Shown here piece by piece: positions 9,224 to 17,645 of a DNA stretch of 64,000 nucleotides. The stretch is from the NCBI GenBank assembly GCA_025054835.1, contig JANWZQ010000190.1, positions 1 through 64,000 of the forward strand, in the 5' to 3' direction. The notes beneath the pieces are model-generated. The model was not told the origin of the DNA. It did not search any database and was given only the letters and a program-made list of their open reading frames with translations. How positions within the stretch are numbered: position 1 is the stretch's first letter; the number at the start of each line of letters is the position of its first letter. Origin of the DNA: Chthonomonadaceae bacterium (GTDB lineage Bacteria; Armatimonadota; Chthonomonadetes; Chthonomonadales; Chthonomonadaceae). Both the position numbers and the translations under genes were made by a program.

Positions 9224-10021
9224 CTAGTTGCCTGCGGCGAAGGGGTTCCACGGGGTGATGTCGTTGACCACCCGGTTGTAGGGTATGGCCTTGGTGTGCC
9301 CGTCGGCGAACTGGACGTTGATCTGCTCGGAGTGTCGCTGGCGTCCCAGCAGTTCCGCCTCCAGGTCGGAGGGTTCGCTGGCCGGTCCGGTGGGGCTGGC
9401 CCAGCGGAACAGGTAGGAGTTGCCGATGTTCTTCCAGTATCGCTGGTAGGATCCGGTCGGGTTGAAGTCACCGATCTGGATGGGGTTGCGTGGCAGCGCG
9501 CCGTAGTAGGAGCCGTCCAGCAGCACGTAGGTGTTGGCCGGCGCGTTCATGGCTGCGATGGCCAGGCCGAGGTCGGCCGGGAAGCAGTAGTTGTTGGCGG
9601 CGTAGGAGTTCTGGCCTCCGTAGCTGCAGAAGCGGAGCTCGGTGTCGGAGCAGTTGCGCGCGACGTTGACCCATGATCCCGGCTTGGACGGGCAGCGCCA
9701 GACATCGAAGTTCTTGATGTAGGGGTTGAGCAGCTGGTTGAAGAAGGTGCGGTTGACCGACTGGGTATGCCCCAGCGCGCTCAGTTCCGCGGCGAAGGGG
9801 TTGACGTCGCGCGTGCGGTAGGGGAACAGCATCTCGTCGTAGTCCTGTGCATACATCATGGTGGCCTTGCCGATCTGGTTCATGTTCGACAGGCAGGAGA
9901 TCTGTCGGGCTTTGGCCCGCGCCTGTGCGAACACAGGGAACAGAATGGCGGCGAGGATCGCGATGATGGCGATGACGACGAGCAGTTCGATGAGTGTGAA
10001 TGCAGTTGTTCTCCGGTTCAA
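9224..10021 (-). CDS. Prepilin-like DUF1559 (H-X9-DG) protein
   Basis: 265 residues. The N-terminus [29 protein letters not shown] is a type IV prepilin/pseudopilin signal with a hydrophobic helix. It is followed by the family hallmark [30 protein letters not shown]. Near the C-terminus comes [18 protein letters not shown], the H-X9-DG-type box. Such proteins are numerous in Planctomycetota and Armatimonadota, are processed by prepilin peptidase, and are thought to be surface or secretion-system pseudopilins. The start is TTG at 10021 with AGGAGAGG six bases upstream. It is monocistronic, with its own upstream extended -10 promoter. Confidence 0.9.
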   Translation of the reverse strand: MNRRTTAFTLIELLVVIAIIAILAAILFPVFAQARAKARQISCLSNMNQIGKATMMYAQDYDEMLFPYRTRDVNPFAAELSALGHTQSVNRTFFNQLLNPYIKNFDVWRCPSKPGSWVNVARNCSDTELRFCSYGGQNSYAANNYCFPADLGLAIAAMNAPANTYVLLDGSYYGALPRNPIQIGDFNPTGSYQRYWKNIGNSYLFRWASPTGPASEPSDLEAELLGRQRHSEQINVQFADGHTKAIPYNRVVNDITPWNPFAAGN

Positions 10022-10064
10022 GATGACCTCTCCTTCTCAGTGCGCCCTGTTACAGTACAGCATA

Positions 10065-10102
10065 CCGGCTGCCGTTGTCTGGCAGCCGGGTTTATTGTAG
10101 CA
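10065..10102 (-). promoter_or_regulatory. Extended -10 promoter and 5'-terminal hairpin of the DUF1559 gene
   Basis: On the minus strand TGCTACAAT (10102 down to 10094) is an extended -10 element, with no good -35. The start would fall near 10087. CCGGCTGCC (10065-10073) and GGCAGCCGG (10081-10089) form a 9-bp stem that would sit at the very 5' end of the mRNA, a position known to slow 5'-dependent decay. On the plus strand the same hairpin is followed by GTTTATT. Confidence 0.4.
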
Positions 10103-10225
10103 CATAGCGGTTGGAAATGTTTCTCTTCGGGTCTTTTCATCCGGTACAAACGAGAAAAATAGCAGTGTGTGCTGTTGATTGTGCTGTGTGCTTTGCAGTG
10201 TATCAGGTGCGATGCTGGCATGCTG

Positions 10226-11824
10226 TTACGGAGCATCCCACTGGCTGGCACCATTGAGATAGTATTGCAGAATGCGTGGATGATCCAGCGTGGACACCTC
10301 TACCTCTGTTTCGGCGGTGTCGTTGCCGAACAGGAAGAGTGTGGGCAGCAGTTGGGTTGTGAGGTATCTGGTCGGGACACGGATCTGCAGGGAGGCGATG
10401 TGCAGGGGGCGGGATGCGGCCAGCACAAATCCCCAGTCTCCGAAGGAGGGTACGTATGCGTGGTAGGGTGCTGTCTGTAACCCGGCGGCCCGCAACGTCC
10501 GGACGATACACCAGAAGGCGTCCCGTGAGAAGAAGGGGGAGCTGGCCTGTGTTACGAACACTCCGGAAGCCGACAGGTGCCTGCGTACCAGGCGGAAGAA
10601 CTGCACCGAGTAGAGTTTGGCCAGCACGTCGGAGTTTGGATCCGGCAGATCGGCGATGATCACGTCGTACTGTGCGGAGGCGCGCTCGAGAAATCGGTAG
10701 GCGTCTTCGTGGATGCGTGTGACGCGGGGGTCGTGCAGCGCGCGCGCGTTGAGCGCGACGAGCGCGGGGAAGGTTCTGCCCAGCCGGGTCATTTCCGGGT
10801 CGATATCGACCAGCGTGATCTGCCGCACTGCGGGATGTTTCAGGACTTCACGCACGCCCAGGCCGTCGCCTCCGCCCAGCACCAGCACGTTCTCGGGTCG
10901 GGGACAGAGCGCCATGGCGGGATGCACCAGCGTTTCATGATAGCGGTATTCGTCCGGTGAGGCAAATTGCAGGTTCCCGTCCAGAAAGAGGCGCATGTCG
11001 CTGCGCCATCGGGTAATGACGATGCGCTGGTAGGGCGTCTGCCGGGTGTAGATGATCTCGTCTTCGTAGAGCCGGCTTTCTGCGAGGCTGACGAGTCCGG
11101 GTGCGAAGCCACAGGTGATCGCCAGCGTCAGGCCACACAGGCCGGACGCTCCGGTCCAGCACAGGGGGGTGGGCAGTTGTGCCGCAAACACGCGTACGTT
11201 CCAGAAGGCCACGCTTACATTGAGCAGACCGACGAGCAGGGCGGTGCGGGCCATGCCGAACGCAGGGAGCAGCACCAGTGGGAAGAGCAGGGAGCCCACC
11301 AGGGCGCCGATGTAGTCGAAGGAGAGTGCCTGCGCGATGATCTGGCGCAGGGTGCCGTAGCGCTTCAGGATCCGGGTGAGGAGGGGCAATTCCAGGCCGA
11401 CCATGGTGCCGATGGCGATCAGCAGAGCGTACAGGCAGAGCCAGTAGGCCGGGCCGGCTGCGTAGGCCCAGAACAGCAGCAGCACGCTCAGGCCTCCCAG
11501 CATACCGATGGCGAGTTCGATGGCGATGAACCCTGTGAGCAGATTGCGATGGAAGCGTTGTGACAGGTGCGATCCGGCTCCCATGGCTCCGATGAACACG
11601 CCGATGGAGACGGAGAACTGGGTGACGCTGCTGCCCAGCAGGTAGGAGGAGACCGTGGCGATCAACAGCTCGTAGACCAGGCCGCAGGCTGCGATCACGA
11701 AGATGGATGCGAGCAGGGTGAGCGCTTCCCGGCGCGCCGTGGCATTGTGGGCGATGGGCGGCGGATCCGTCTGCTCTTCCGGGGTGCTGGTCCCGTCCTC
11801 ATGCCAGTTCACGTGTTCTGTCAC
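10226..11824 (-). CDS. speE: Polyamine aminopropyltransferase (spermidine synthase) with membrane N-terminus
   Basis: 532 residues. Residues about 33-230 form several membrane helices (LLASIFVIAACGLVYELLIATVSS and later). The C-terminal half is a spermidine-synthase methyltransferase fold. RWRSDMRLFLDGNLQFASPDEYRYHE is the substrate-binding strand region, LVLGGGDGLGVREVLKHP near residue 311 is the SAM-binding loop, and ITLVDIDPEM and IADLPDPNSDVLAKLYS carry the acidic residues. The enzyme transfers aminopropyl from decarboxylated SAM to a polyamine. Membrane-fused versions are often found with DUF350 and DUF4178 genes, as here. It is the last gene of the operon, starting ten bases after the DUF350 stop. 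No speD is present in the window. Confidence 0.9.
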   Translation of the reverse strand: MTEHVNWHEDGTSTPEEQTDPPPIAHNATARREALTLLASIFVIAACGLVYELLIATVSSYLLGSSVTQFSVSIGVFIGAMGAGSHLSQRFHRNLLTGFIAIELAIGMLGGLSVLLLFWAYAAGPAYWLCLYALLIAIGTMVGLELPLLTRILKRYGTLRQIIAQALSFDYIGALVGSLLFPLVLLPAFGMARTALLVGLLNVSVAFWNVRVFAAQLPTPLCWTGASGLCGLTLAITCGFAPGLVSLAESRLYEDEIIYTRQTPYQRIVITRWRSDMRLFLDGNLQFASPDEYRYHETLVHPAMALCPRPENVLVLGGGDGLGVREVLKHPAVRQITLVDIDPEMTRLGRTFPALVALNARALHDPRVTRIHEDAYRFLERASAQYDVIIADLPDPNSDVLAKLYSVQFFRLVRRHLSASGVFVTQASSPFFSRDAFWCIVRTLRAAGLQTAPYHAYVPSFGDWGFVLAASRPLHIASLQIRVPTRYLTTQLLPTLFLFGNDTAETEVEVSTLDHPRILQYYLNGASQWDAP

Positions 11825-11834
11825 GGGATATGCA

Positions 11835-12158
11835 TCAGGCCAGAATGGTCAGGGCGATGATGAGGCTGATCCCCAGCATCATTGCGGCGCAGACCAGCGC
11901 GACCGCGACGTTCTGTTTCTCGCAGACCTCGCGTTCCAGGTGGAACGGCGTCAGGGCGTCGAACAGTTTGAAGCCCACGATGGTCAGGATGGTTCCGAGC
12001 AACCCGAAGATGATGGTGGAGACGATGGAGTTGAGCAGGGTCGGCGCGTCCCAGACGGTTCGGGAGCGCTCGCCGACCTGCGCGAACGCTCTGACCGCCG
12101 CGGCGAGCATCATCATACCGCACGCGCTACCGTGCAGGATTGTTGCAAAACGTTTCAC
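11835..12158 (-). CDS. DUF350 family membrane protein
   Basis: 107 residues with three hydrophobic segments: KRFATILHGSACGMMMLAAA, LNSIVSTIIFGLLGTILTIVGFKLFD and VAVALVCAAMMLGISLIIALTIL. The spacing, the conserved GF-LFD-TPF stretch and the paired-helix pattern match DUF350, short inner-membrane proteins of unknown biochemistry. I set the start at GTG (12158) because GGAGG lies nine bases upstream; the longer upstream frame has no such site. It lies between a 61-residue membrane peptide and membrane speE, in an arrangement recurrent in other bacteria. Confidence 0.8.
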   Translation of the reverse strand: MKRFATILHGSACGMMMLAAAVRAFAQVGERSRTVWDAPTLLNSIVSTIIFGLLGTILTIVGFKLFDALTPFHLEREVCEKQNVAVALVCAAMMLGISLIIALTILA

Positions 12159-12181
12159 ACTCGCATTCCTCCCTGTTTGAT

Positions 12182-12367
12182 TTACTTGCCGAAGCCCGGT
12201 CCGCCTCCGTAGTAGGTGCGGGTGTGGAGGCTTCCCATGCGCACGCTTCGCGAGCGCGCCTGCGCCTGTGCTTCCGACGGCACTCCCCAGCCGTAGTAAG
12301 AGGCCAGCCATACCAGCACGAACGCGGCCACCATGACCGCTGTTGCCACGCGATATTTTCCGATCAT
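12182..12367 (-). CDS. Small single-pass membrane or secreted protein (61 aa)
   Basis: Starts MIGKYRVATAVMVAAFVLVWLASYY, one hydrophobic helix, followed by a short basic tail with YYGGGPGFGK at the end. It fits exactly between the DUF4178 and DUF350 genes, 15 bases from the first and 23 bases from the second, in the same direction. The position is the main reason to believe it is translated. I do not recognise the family. The ribosome site (GGAAACC) is weak. Confidence 0.6.
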   Translation of the reverse strand: MIGKYRVATAVMVAAFVLVWLASYYGWGVPSEAQAQARSRSVRMGSLHTRTYYGGGPGFGK

Positions 12368-12382
12368 CGGTCCGGTTTCCGT

Positions 12383-13690
12383 TCAGTCATCTGCGCTCTG
12401 CTGCGTTGCTTTTTCCAGTTTTTCCCACGAGCCCAGCACGAAGAAGAGGATGGCCACGAGGGAGGCACCGATACCGTAGACCAGCAGGTACGATGGGTAG
12501 GTGACTCCGGCCCGCAGTTCGTACCCGGCAGTGCCAAAGGTGCCGGGCGAGGGATCTTTCTCTGCGTACAGGTGCACGAAGTAGGGGCCCGGGTGCTGTA
12601 CTGAGAAGTCGGTCTGTGCGTGCAGATCGCTTTCGTGCCAGTAGCCATCCGCGTCGTAGCCGCTCTCGTCCCAGAAGTCCCTCTGGGTGCCGATCAGTTC
12701 TGTGCCATCGGCGGCCTCCAGCACGCCTGCTACCCATGCGGAGGCGTTGTCCATGGACCCGTTGATCGCCAGTCGGTAGAGGCGTTGTCCCGGGTCCAGT
12801 GTGATCGGGCCGAAGCGCACTCCGTCCGGGCCAATGGCGTCAATCGGCACGGTGTTGCGATCGATCACTCTGCCGGAGGTCAGCGACATGCCGTATCCGA
12901 TGAACGCGAGCAGGGCCAGTACCAGACAGACGGCGGCGAATAGCGTCTGGGACCGGCGTGTTGTCTCTCGCTGATCCATTTCCCGGACGATGTCTTTGAG
13001 GCCGAATGCGATGTAGACATCGCGCTCTGCCAGAGGCATACCACGATAGTATTCGATTTCATCCGCGGTCCACTCTATGGAGTAGAGGCGGTCCAGCCGT
13101 CTGGCATCGGCGTACATTGCGGTTTCGCCAATCTGTGCCCGGTAGGTCAGCTGGCCCTGTATGAACTCGATACGCTTCTGTGCTCTTTCGGTGATCACCA
13201 GTCCCGGCATGCCCATGGGGGGTGTCGTGCCGACCTGGAGCAGGGCCCATGCCTGCTCCGGGGTGAGTGGCTGTGCTGGCTGGAAGGCTTCCATGAGCTT
13301 CCACTCGCCCTCGTCGTATTCCAGAAATAGCACCCGGCCATCCTCGGAGACCAGTTCGAACTCGTCCCAGTAGTAGGTGCCATCTTCTTCCTGCATGCTC
13401 AGGACGACACGTCCGATGAGTTCGTATTGCCGGCCGAAGAAGGATGCCTTCATGCCGGGGCGCAGGGGGGTGCGGTTGGGGTGCGGGGGGAAATCGGGCA
13501 GGGTGGCCGTGTAGGTGAAGGCGCGCGGGATCTCTGCCCGGCAGTCCGGGCAACGGCGTGCCTCCACGCCCCCGGTCAATGGCACCATGCGACCGCATTG
13601 CGGGCATTGCGCTTGCGTGCGTCGCACTCTGTTCCTCCACCAGCGTTTTACGGTCAGGCCGATTATATCATGCATTCTGCGGGTTGACAA
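12383..13690 (-). CDS. DUF4178 zinc-ribbon membrane protein
   Basis: 435 residues. A zinc ribbon (Cys 29, 32, 47, 50) opens the protein. Next comes a DUF4178-like domain (GMKASFFGRQYELIGRVVLSMQEEDGTYYWDEF) and then YDEGEWKLMEAF. A transmembrane helix lies near residues 248-268, a beta-rich extracytoplasmic segment follows, and a last helix spans about 400-422. It is the first gene of the DUF4178 / 61-aa / DUF350 / speE operon. The annotated start is TTG with GGGGAG four to five bases upstream; the ATG five codons later at 13675 is the alternative. The function is unknown. The domain layout suggests a cytoplasmic metal-binding sensor linked across the membrane. Confidence 0.75.
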   Translation of the reverse strand: MSTRRMHDIIGLTVKRWWRNRVRRTQAQCPQCGRMVPLTGGVEARRCPDCRAEIPRAFTYTATLPDFPPHPNRTPLRPGMKASFFGRQYELIGRVVLSMQEEDGTYYWDEFELVSEDGRVLFLEYDEGEWKLMEAFQPAQPLTPEQAWALLQVGTTPPMGMPGLVITERAQKRIEFIQGQLTYRAQIGETAMYADARRLDRLYSIEWTADEIEYYRGMPLAERDVYIAFGLKDIVREMDQRETTRRSQTLFAAVCLVLALLAFIGYGMSLTSGRVIDRNTVPIDAIGPDGVRFGPITLDPGQRLYRLAINGSMDNASAWVAGVLEAADGTELIGTQRDFWDESGYDADGYWHESDLHAQTDFSVQHPGPYFVHLYAEKDPSPGTFGTAGYELRAGVTYPSYLLVYGIGASLVAILFFVLGSWEKLEKATQQSADD

Positions 13691-13802
13691 GCGTCTCCCC
13701 TACGGCGTACGCCATCGGGAAGGGAAGGCTGTACTTCACATCGAACAGGCGTCGTGATATGCTGCATGTCTCTGTACGCGGACTCTTTTCTGGAGGAGCG
13801 CT

Positions 13803-15335
13803 TTGAATTCGAGCCCGGCGACGGAACCGAATGTTTCTGAGGTGGATCCGGGTTGTCTGCCCGCATGGGAGGTGGACGATCTGCCGGAGCCCCGCCCGTT
13901 TCTTGCACGCAATCTGCTGGCGCTGATCGGACCGGGTATTGTGATGGCCGGTGCGTCTACCGGGACCGGGGAGTATATCATCGGGCCGCGCACTGCCGCG
14001 CAGTATCAGGGTGCGATGATGTGGGTGGTGTTGCTCTCGATACTGGCCCAGGTAGTACTGAACACGGAGGTGATGCGCTACACCCTGTGCACGGGTGAGC
14101 CCATCATGACGGGTTATCTGCGTTGCCGGCCGGGCCCGCGTTTCTGGTTGCTGTTCTATCTGTTTCTGGATGTGGCCGGGTGGCTTCCCACGCTTGCTTC
14201 GCTGGCTGCGCAGATCCTGATTGTGCTGGTGCAGGGGCTCACGCCGCAGGACACGATTCCGTCGGATGTTGTGCAGGCGTTGCGTATCGGTATTTTTCTG
14301 GCCTGCGCGGTTCTGGTGCTGTTTGGCGGCAAGGTGTACACCACGCTTCAGATTGTGCTGGGGGGCAAGTTTCTTTTTGTGCTTGTGTTCATGGTGTTCA
14401 GTACAGTTTTCTTCTGTTCGGCGGAGACGTGGTTGCGTATCTGGGGGGGCATGCTGGATCCGACGCGTCTGCCTCTGAATGCGGAGGGGAAGCCGGAGAT
14501 CGACTGGGCGCTGGTGGCCTCGCTGGCGGGATTTGCCGGGGTTGGTGGGCTGGGTAACATTATGGTGAGCAACTATGTGCGTGAGAACGGGTGGGGCATG
14601 GGGCAGAAGGTCGGGGCTATTCCTTCTGCGTTTGGCGGTCAGCAGATTGAGCTGTCGCATATTGGCACGATCACGCGCAATACTCCGGAGAACCGCCGGC
14701 GTTTTGACGGGTGGTGTCGCTATTTGATCGCGGATCAGTATCTGATGTGGGCTCTGGGTTCCCTGATCGGTGTGATGCTGCCCTGTGTGCTGGGGGCGGA
14801 GTATCTGAACATCGATCGCTTGATCGACGCGAAGGACCAGTGGCGGGCTGCTGCAGCTCTGGCGCAGGATTTCGGTGAGGCGCAGGGCGAGGTCTTCCGC
14901 ACGCTCACTCTGCTCTGCGGTCTGGTCATCATGATCCCGGGGCAATTTGGTGTGCTGGAGTCTGTGGCCCGGCGCTGGACGGACGCGTTCTGGTCGGGCA
15001 GTCGCCGTATGCGTCAGCTGGATACCCGGCGTGTCAAGCACGTTTACTACAGTTTTGCGTTTGCCTATGTGGTGTTCGGTGTCTGTTTCTACCTGTTCTT
15101 TCCCAATCTCTCCGGCACCACGATGATGACCATTGCGGGCAATCTGGCCAATTTTGCCATCGCTGTCACGATTTTTCACACGCTCTATGTGAACCGGCGT
15201 TTTCTTCCCCCGCTGATGCGTCCTTCGCGTGGCAAGCAGGTTGCTCTGGTTCTGGCCGGCCTGTTCTTCACTTCTATGTTCGGTCTGGTCTTCGAGCAAC
15301 GTATCTGGCCCATTCTTTCCGGAGGCGGGCGGTGA
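13803..15335 (+). CDS. Nramp-family-related membrane transporter lacking the DPGN motif
   Basis: 510 residues and about 11 hydrophobic helices. Similarity to the Nramp/LeuT fold is seen in LIGPGIVMAGASTGTGEYIIGPR in the first helix, the EVMRYTLCTGEP loop, and GVGGLGNIMVSNYVREN in the sixth helix. Canonical Nramp proteins carry DPGN in helix 1 and a Met-Pro-His motif in helix 6. Both are replaced here (STGTGE and GNIMVSN), so the substrate need not be Mn2+ or Fe2+. The start is TTG at 13803 with GGAGGAG a few bases upstream. It diverges from the DUF4178 gene across a 112-bp gap. Confidence 0.75.
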   Translation: MNSSPATEPNVSEVDPGCLPAWEVDDLPEPRPFLARNLLALIGPGIVMAGASTGTGEYIIGPRTAAQYQGAMMWVVLLSILAQVVLNTEVMRYTLCTGEPIMTGYLRCRPGPRFWLLFYLFLDVAGWLPTLASLAAQILIVLVQGLTPQDTIPSDVVQALRIGIFLACAVLVLFGGKVYTTLQIVLGGKFLFVLVFMVFSTVFFCSAETWLRIWGGMLDPTRLPLNAEGKPEIDWALVASLAGFAGVGGLGNIMVSNYVRENGWGMGQKVGAIPSAFGGQQIELSHIGTITRNTPENRRRFDGWCRYLIADQYLMWALGSLIGVMLPCVLGAEYLNIDRLIDAKDQWRAAAALAQDFGEAQGEVFRTLTLLCGLVIMIPGQFGVLESVARRWTDAFWSGSRRMRQLDTRRVKHVYYSFAFAYVVFGVCFYLFFPNLSGTTMMTIAGNLANFAIAVTIFHTLYVNRRFLPPLMRPSRGKQVALVLAGLFFTSMFGLVFEQRIWPILSGGGR

Positions 15336-15625
15336 GGTTTCTTTGCTTGCAAAGAGAACCCCCTTCCGGGGATGGAAGGGGGTTCGGGGAGAGAGGAGAT
15401 TGGGGCGGGAAGCGCTCCCGTTGGTGCCACACAACGTACCGTGCCGGGCCCGGCCCAGAGCCGTGAGCACGATAGCCCTGCGCCGACGGGCAACAGTTCG
15501 CCAACGCAGTTGCAGAACGCCTCCCAATCCGTTTCTTCCCCTTCCCGGCGCCTCTCTTTACCGGGAAACGCACCGGTTTTGGGGCTCTTTGCCGGATTCT
15601 GGTTCGGGCGGGCAGGGTACCGGCA
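15336..15625. other. Convergent intergenic region with a 12-bp hairpin
   Basis: About 290 bp between the converging transporter gene and the Big-1/OstA barrel gene. GAACCCCCTTCC (15356-15367) pairs with GGAAGGGGGTTC (15374-15385) around a 6-nt loop, 20 bases after the transporter stop, and probably ends transcription, though without a clear T run. I see no gene in the remainder. Confidence 0.5.
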
Positions 15626-17608
15626 CTAGAAGCGTGTGGCCGTCAGGTCCAGGGAAATCCGTTTGAAGAACGTGGAGTAGGTCAGCTGCAGTTCGCGGGC
15701 GCCGATGCGCCGGCCCAGTGTGAACTGTATGTCCCGAAAGCTCTGCCCCTCGAAGGTTTGCAGTGCTGCGGAGGCGATGAAGCGCCAGTTACGGTCGATC
15801 AGGTAGGTTGCATCGGCGAAGAAACTGGCGTCGGGTGCATCCAGAAACGCGCTGCCGAAGAGAGAGACTTCGAATCGGCGCTCTTTCACCAGGCTGTACA
15901 TGATCCCCAGTCGGTGTGCTCCGGTGGAGATGAACTGGCCGGCAGGCTGGCGCACAAAGTCGTAGGTGAGGCTGAGGGTGCCCCCTCCCGGGATGGTGTG
16001 GTCCAGCGACAGATTGGCCAGCGTGGTGAGCCCGTTGCGCCGGTTGCTGGACCAGAGATGGCCCACGGAGAGCGAGGTGGCCAGGGTGGTTCGGGCGTCC
16101 AGAGCGATTGGTCTGGAGAACGCGCGCCACGTTACCGTCTGTGTGGTCTCGCTGATCAGGCCAATATCGCTGTTGCTGCTGCTGACGCGGGTGGATGCGA
16201 AGCTGGTGCCGATGGTTTGCAGGAAGTGCTTCGAGCCCAGCAGGTGGCGCGGCTGGGTTTCCCAGTAGACGTCGCCGCGGGTGCTGGTATCCTGTGTGCT
16301 GGAGAACGTGCGTCCGTAGGAGAAGTTGGCTCCCCAGCGGACCTTGCGCGACTGCTGGTTGAAGTTGCTGGTGGTGAACACCCCGTTGTGCTGCGGGAAG
16401 TCCAGATAAAAGGTGCCCTGTGACCCGATGTTGAATTCATGGTTGTGGGTCCAGCGGAAACTCCAGTCCCCCCGTGTCAGGCCGATGAAGCCGTACGCGC
16501 CCTCGTATCGTTGATTGCCCTGCTGGGAGTAGTCCTCGACGACATCCAGTGCCCAGCCGGGGTTGAAGGCGAAGTAGCCGCGTCCCAGGTTCTGCTGGTG
16601 GCGCAGGTAGACGATGCCGCGCTTGCGTGGCGAGAGCGCGTAGTACACCGGCAACTCCAGTCCGAAGCCGTTGGTGCCGATGCTGATGAACTGGTCCGAG
16701 AACAGCTCTTCGGAGTTGTATGGCAGCTCGTAGAACGGCAATGACAGGATCTGTACCTGATCCTGGAAGAACCTCGGGCGCCGGAACTGCAGGCGGTCGC
16801 CGGGGAAGTAGGTGATGCTGCGCGCTACAATCACCAGCTTTACCTGCAGCTCCGGGAGCATCATGTATGAGCTTGGAATGGGTGTGGGGCTGGGCACAAC
16901 GCGCAGTGTTTCTCCGCTCACGTACACGTTCTGCAACCTGCCTTCCAGCTCGGCGAGCGCATACCCCTGTCCGGATTGCAGGCTGTAGTAGAGCTTGACC
17001 GCCCGGAAGGTTTTGCCGGCGCGTTTGAGGAGCACGTTGTGGTGTGCACGCACGATGTTGTCATCGCACCGGAGTTGCATCCGATCTGCGGTGATTTCGA
17101 CGTTGCGGAACGTGATCCGCGCGCCTCCGTCCCGGCCATTGGCTTCGATCACCCGGTCGGTTGCGCTGTACGCCAGGTAGCTCGTACCGGTGACCGTGAT
17201 GTAGGCGTTTCCCTGGAAGGTCGCTTCCGGGTCATCGGTGAAGACGATCTCAACCGGCGCGCTCCATCCGATGCCCGGCGCAAAGGCGGATACCTGCGCG
17301 ACTCCGGTTACCACGCTGGTCAGGCGGGTGGTGGCCCGTCCGCCGAACGTCTGTGCGCTGGTCACCGCGAGCGTTCCCCGGTTGGTCTGGAACTGAATGA
17401 GGATCGGGCGATCGATCTGACGGCCTCCGGGATCCCGCACATCGGCGATGATCTCCGCCGCGTCATTCCCATTGGCGAGCAGTACGTTCCGGTTGGCCCG
17501 CAACACCACCACGCCCTGCCCCTGCGCACCTGCAACGCAGGGGAGCAGCGCTATCGCCATCCCGATGATGACCGGTAACGAGAGTGTAACTCGCAGCAAC
17601 GCCTTCAT
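15626..17608 (-). CDS. Big-1 / OstA-like / outer-membrane barrel fusion protein
   Basis: 660 residues with a signal peptide (MKALLRVTLSLPVIIGMAIALLPCVAGAQ). Residues about 33-120 match an invasin/intimin Big-1 Ig domain (VVVLRANRNVLLANGNDAAEI, then a later TSVVTGVAQVSAFAPG). Residues about 150-230 look like an OstA/LptA/LptD-N beta-jellyroll (VEITADRMQLRCDDNIVRAHHNVLLKR). The rest is a predicted transmembrane barrel with many aromatic strands, ending SLDLTATRF with a C-terminal Phe. It is reminiscent of LptD with an Ig domain added in front. A role in lipid or polysaccharide transport to the surface is plausible but unproven. It lies 37 bases after the CsgG-like gene, in the same direction. 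Confidence 0.65.
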   Translation of the reverse strand: MKALLRVTLSLPVIIGMAIALLPCVAGAQGQGVVVLRANRNVLLANGNDAAEIIADVRDPGGRQIDRPILIQFQTNRGTLAVTSAQTFGGRATTRLTSVVTGVAQVSAFAPGIGWSAPVEIVFTDDPEATFQGNAYITVTGTSYLAYSATDRVIEANGRDGGARITFRNVEITADRMQLRCDDNIVRAHHNVLLKRAGKTFRAVKLYYSLQSGQGYALAELEGRLQNVYVSGETLRVVPSPTPIPSSYMMLPELQVKLVIVARSITYFPGDRLQFRRPRFFQDQVQILSLPFYELPYNSEELFSDQFISIGTNGFGLELPVYYALSPRKRGIVYLRHQQNLGRGYFAFNPGWALDVVEDYSQQGNQRYEGAYGFIGLTRGDWSFRWTHNHEFNIGSQGTFYLDFPQHNGVFTTSNFNQQSRKVRWGANFSYGRTFSSTQDTSTRGDVYWETQPRHLLGSKHFLQTIGTSFASTRVSSSNSDIGLISETTQTVTWRAFSRPIALDARTTLATSLSVGHLWSSNRRNGLTTLANLSLDHTIPGGGTLSLTYDFVRQPAGQFISTGAHRLGIMYSLVKERRFEVSLFGSAFLDAPDASFFADATYLIDRNWRFIASAALQTFEGQSFRDIQFTLGRRIGARELQLTYSTFFKRISLDLTATRF

Positions 17609-17645
17609 TACGCAGCTATTGCTCCCCGGAAGCCAGCGTTCCCCC

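Noticed and set aside
13668-15527. Minus-strand frame of about 620 codons opposite the transporter
   Set aside because: Low-complexity antisense frame; the plus strand has clear membrane helices and a good ribosome site.
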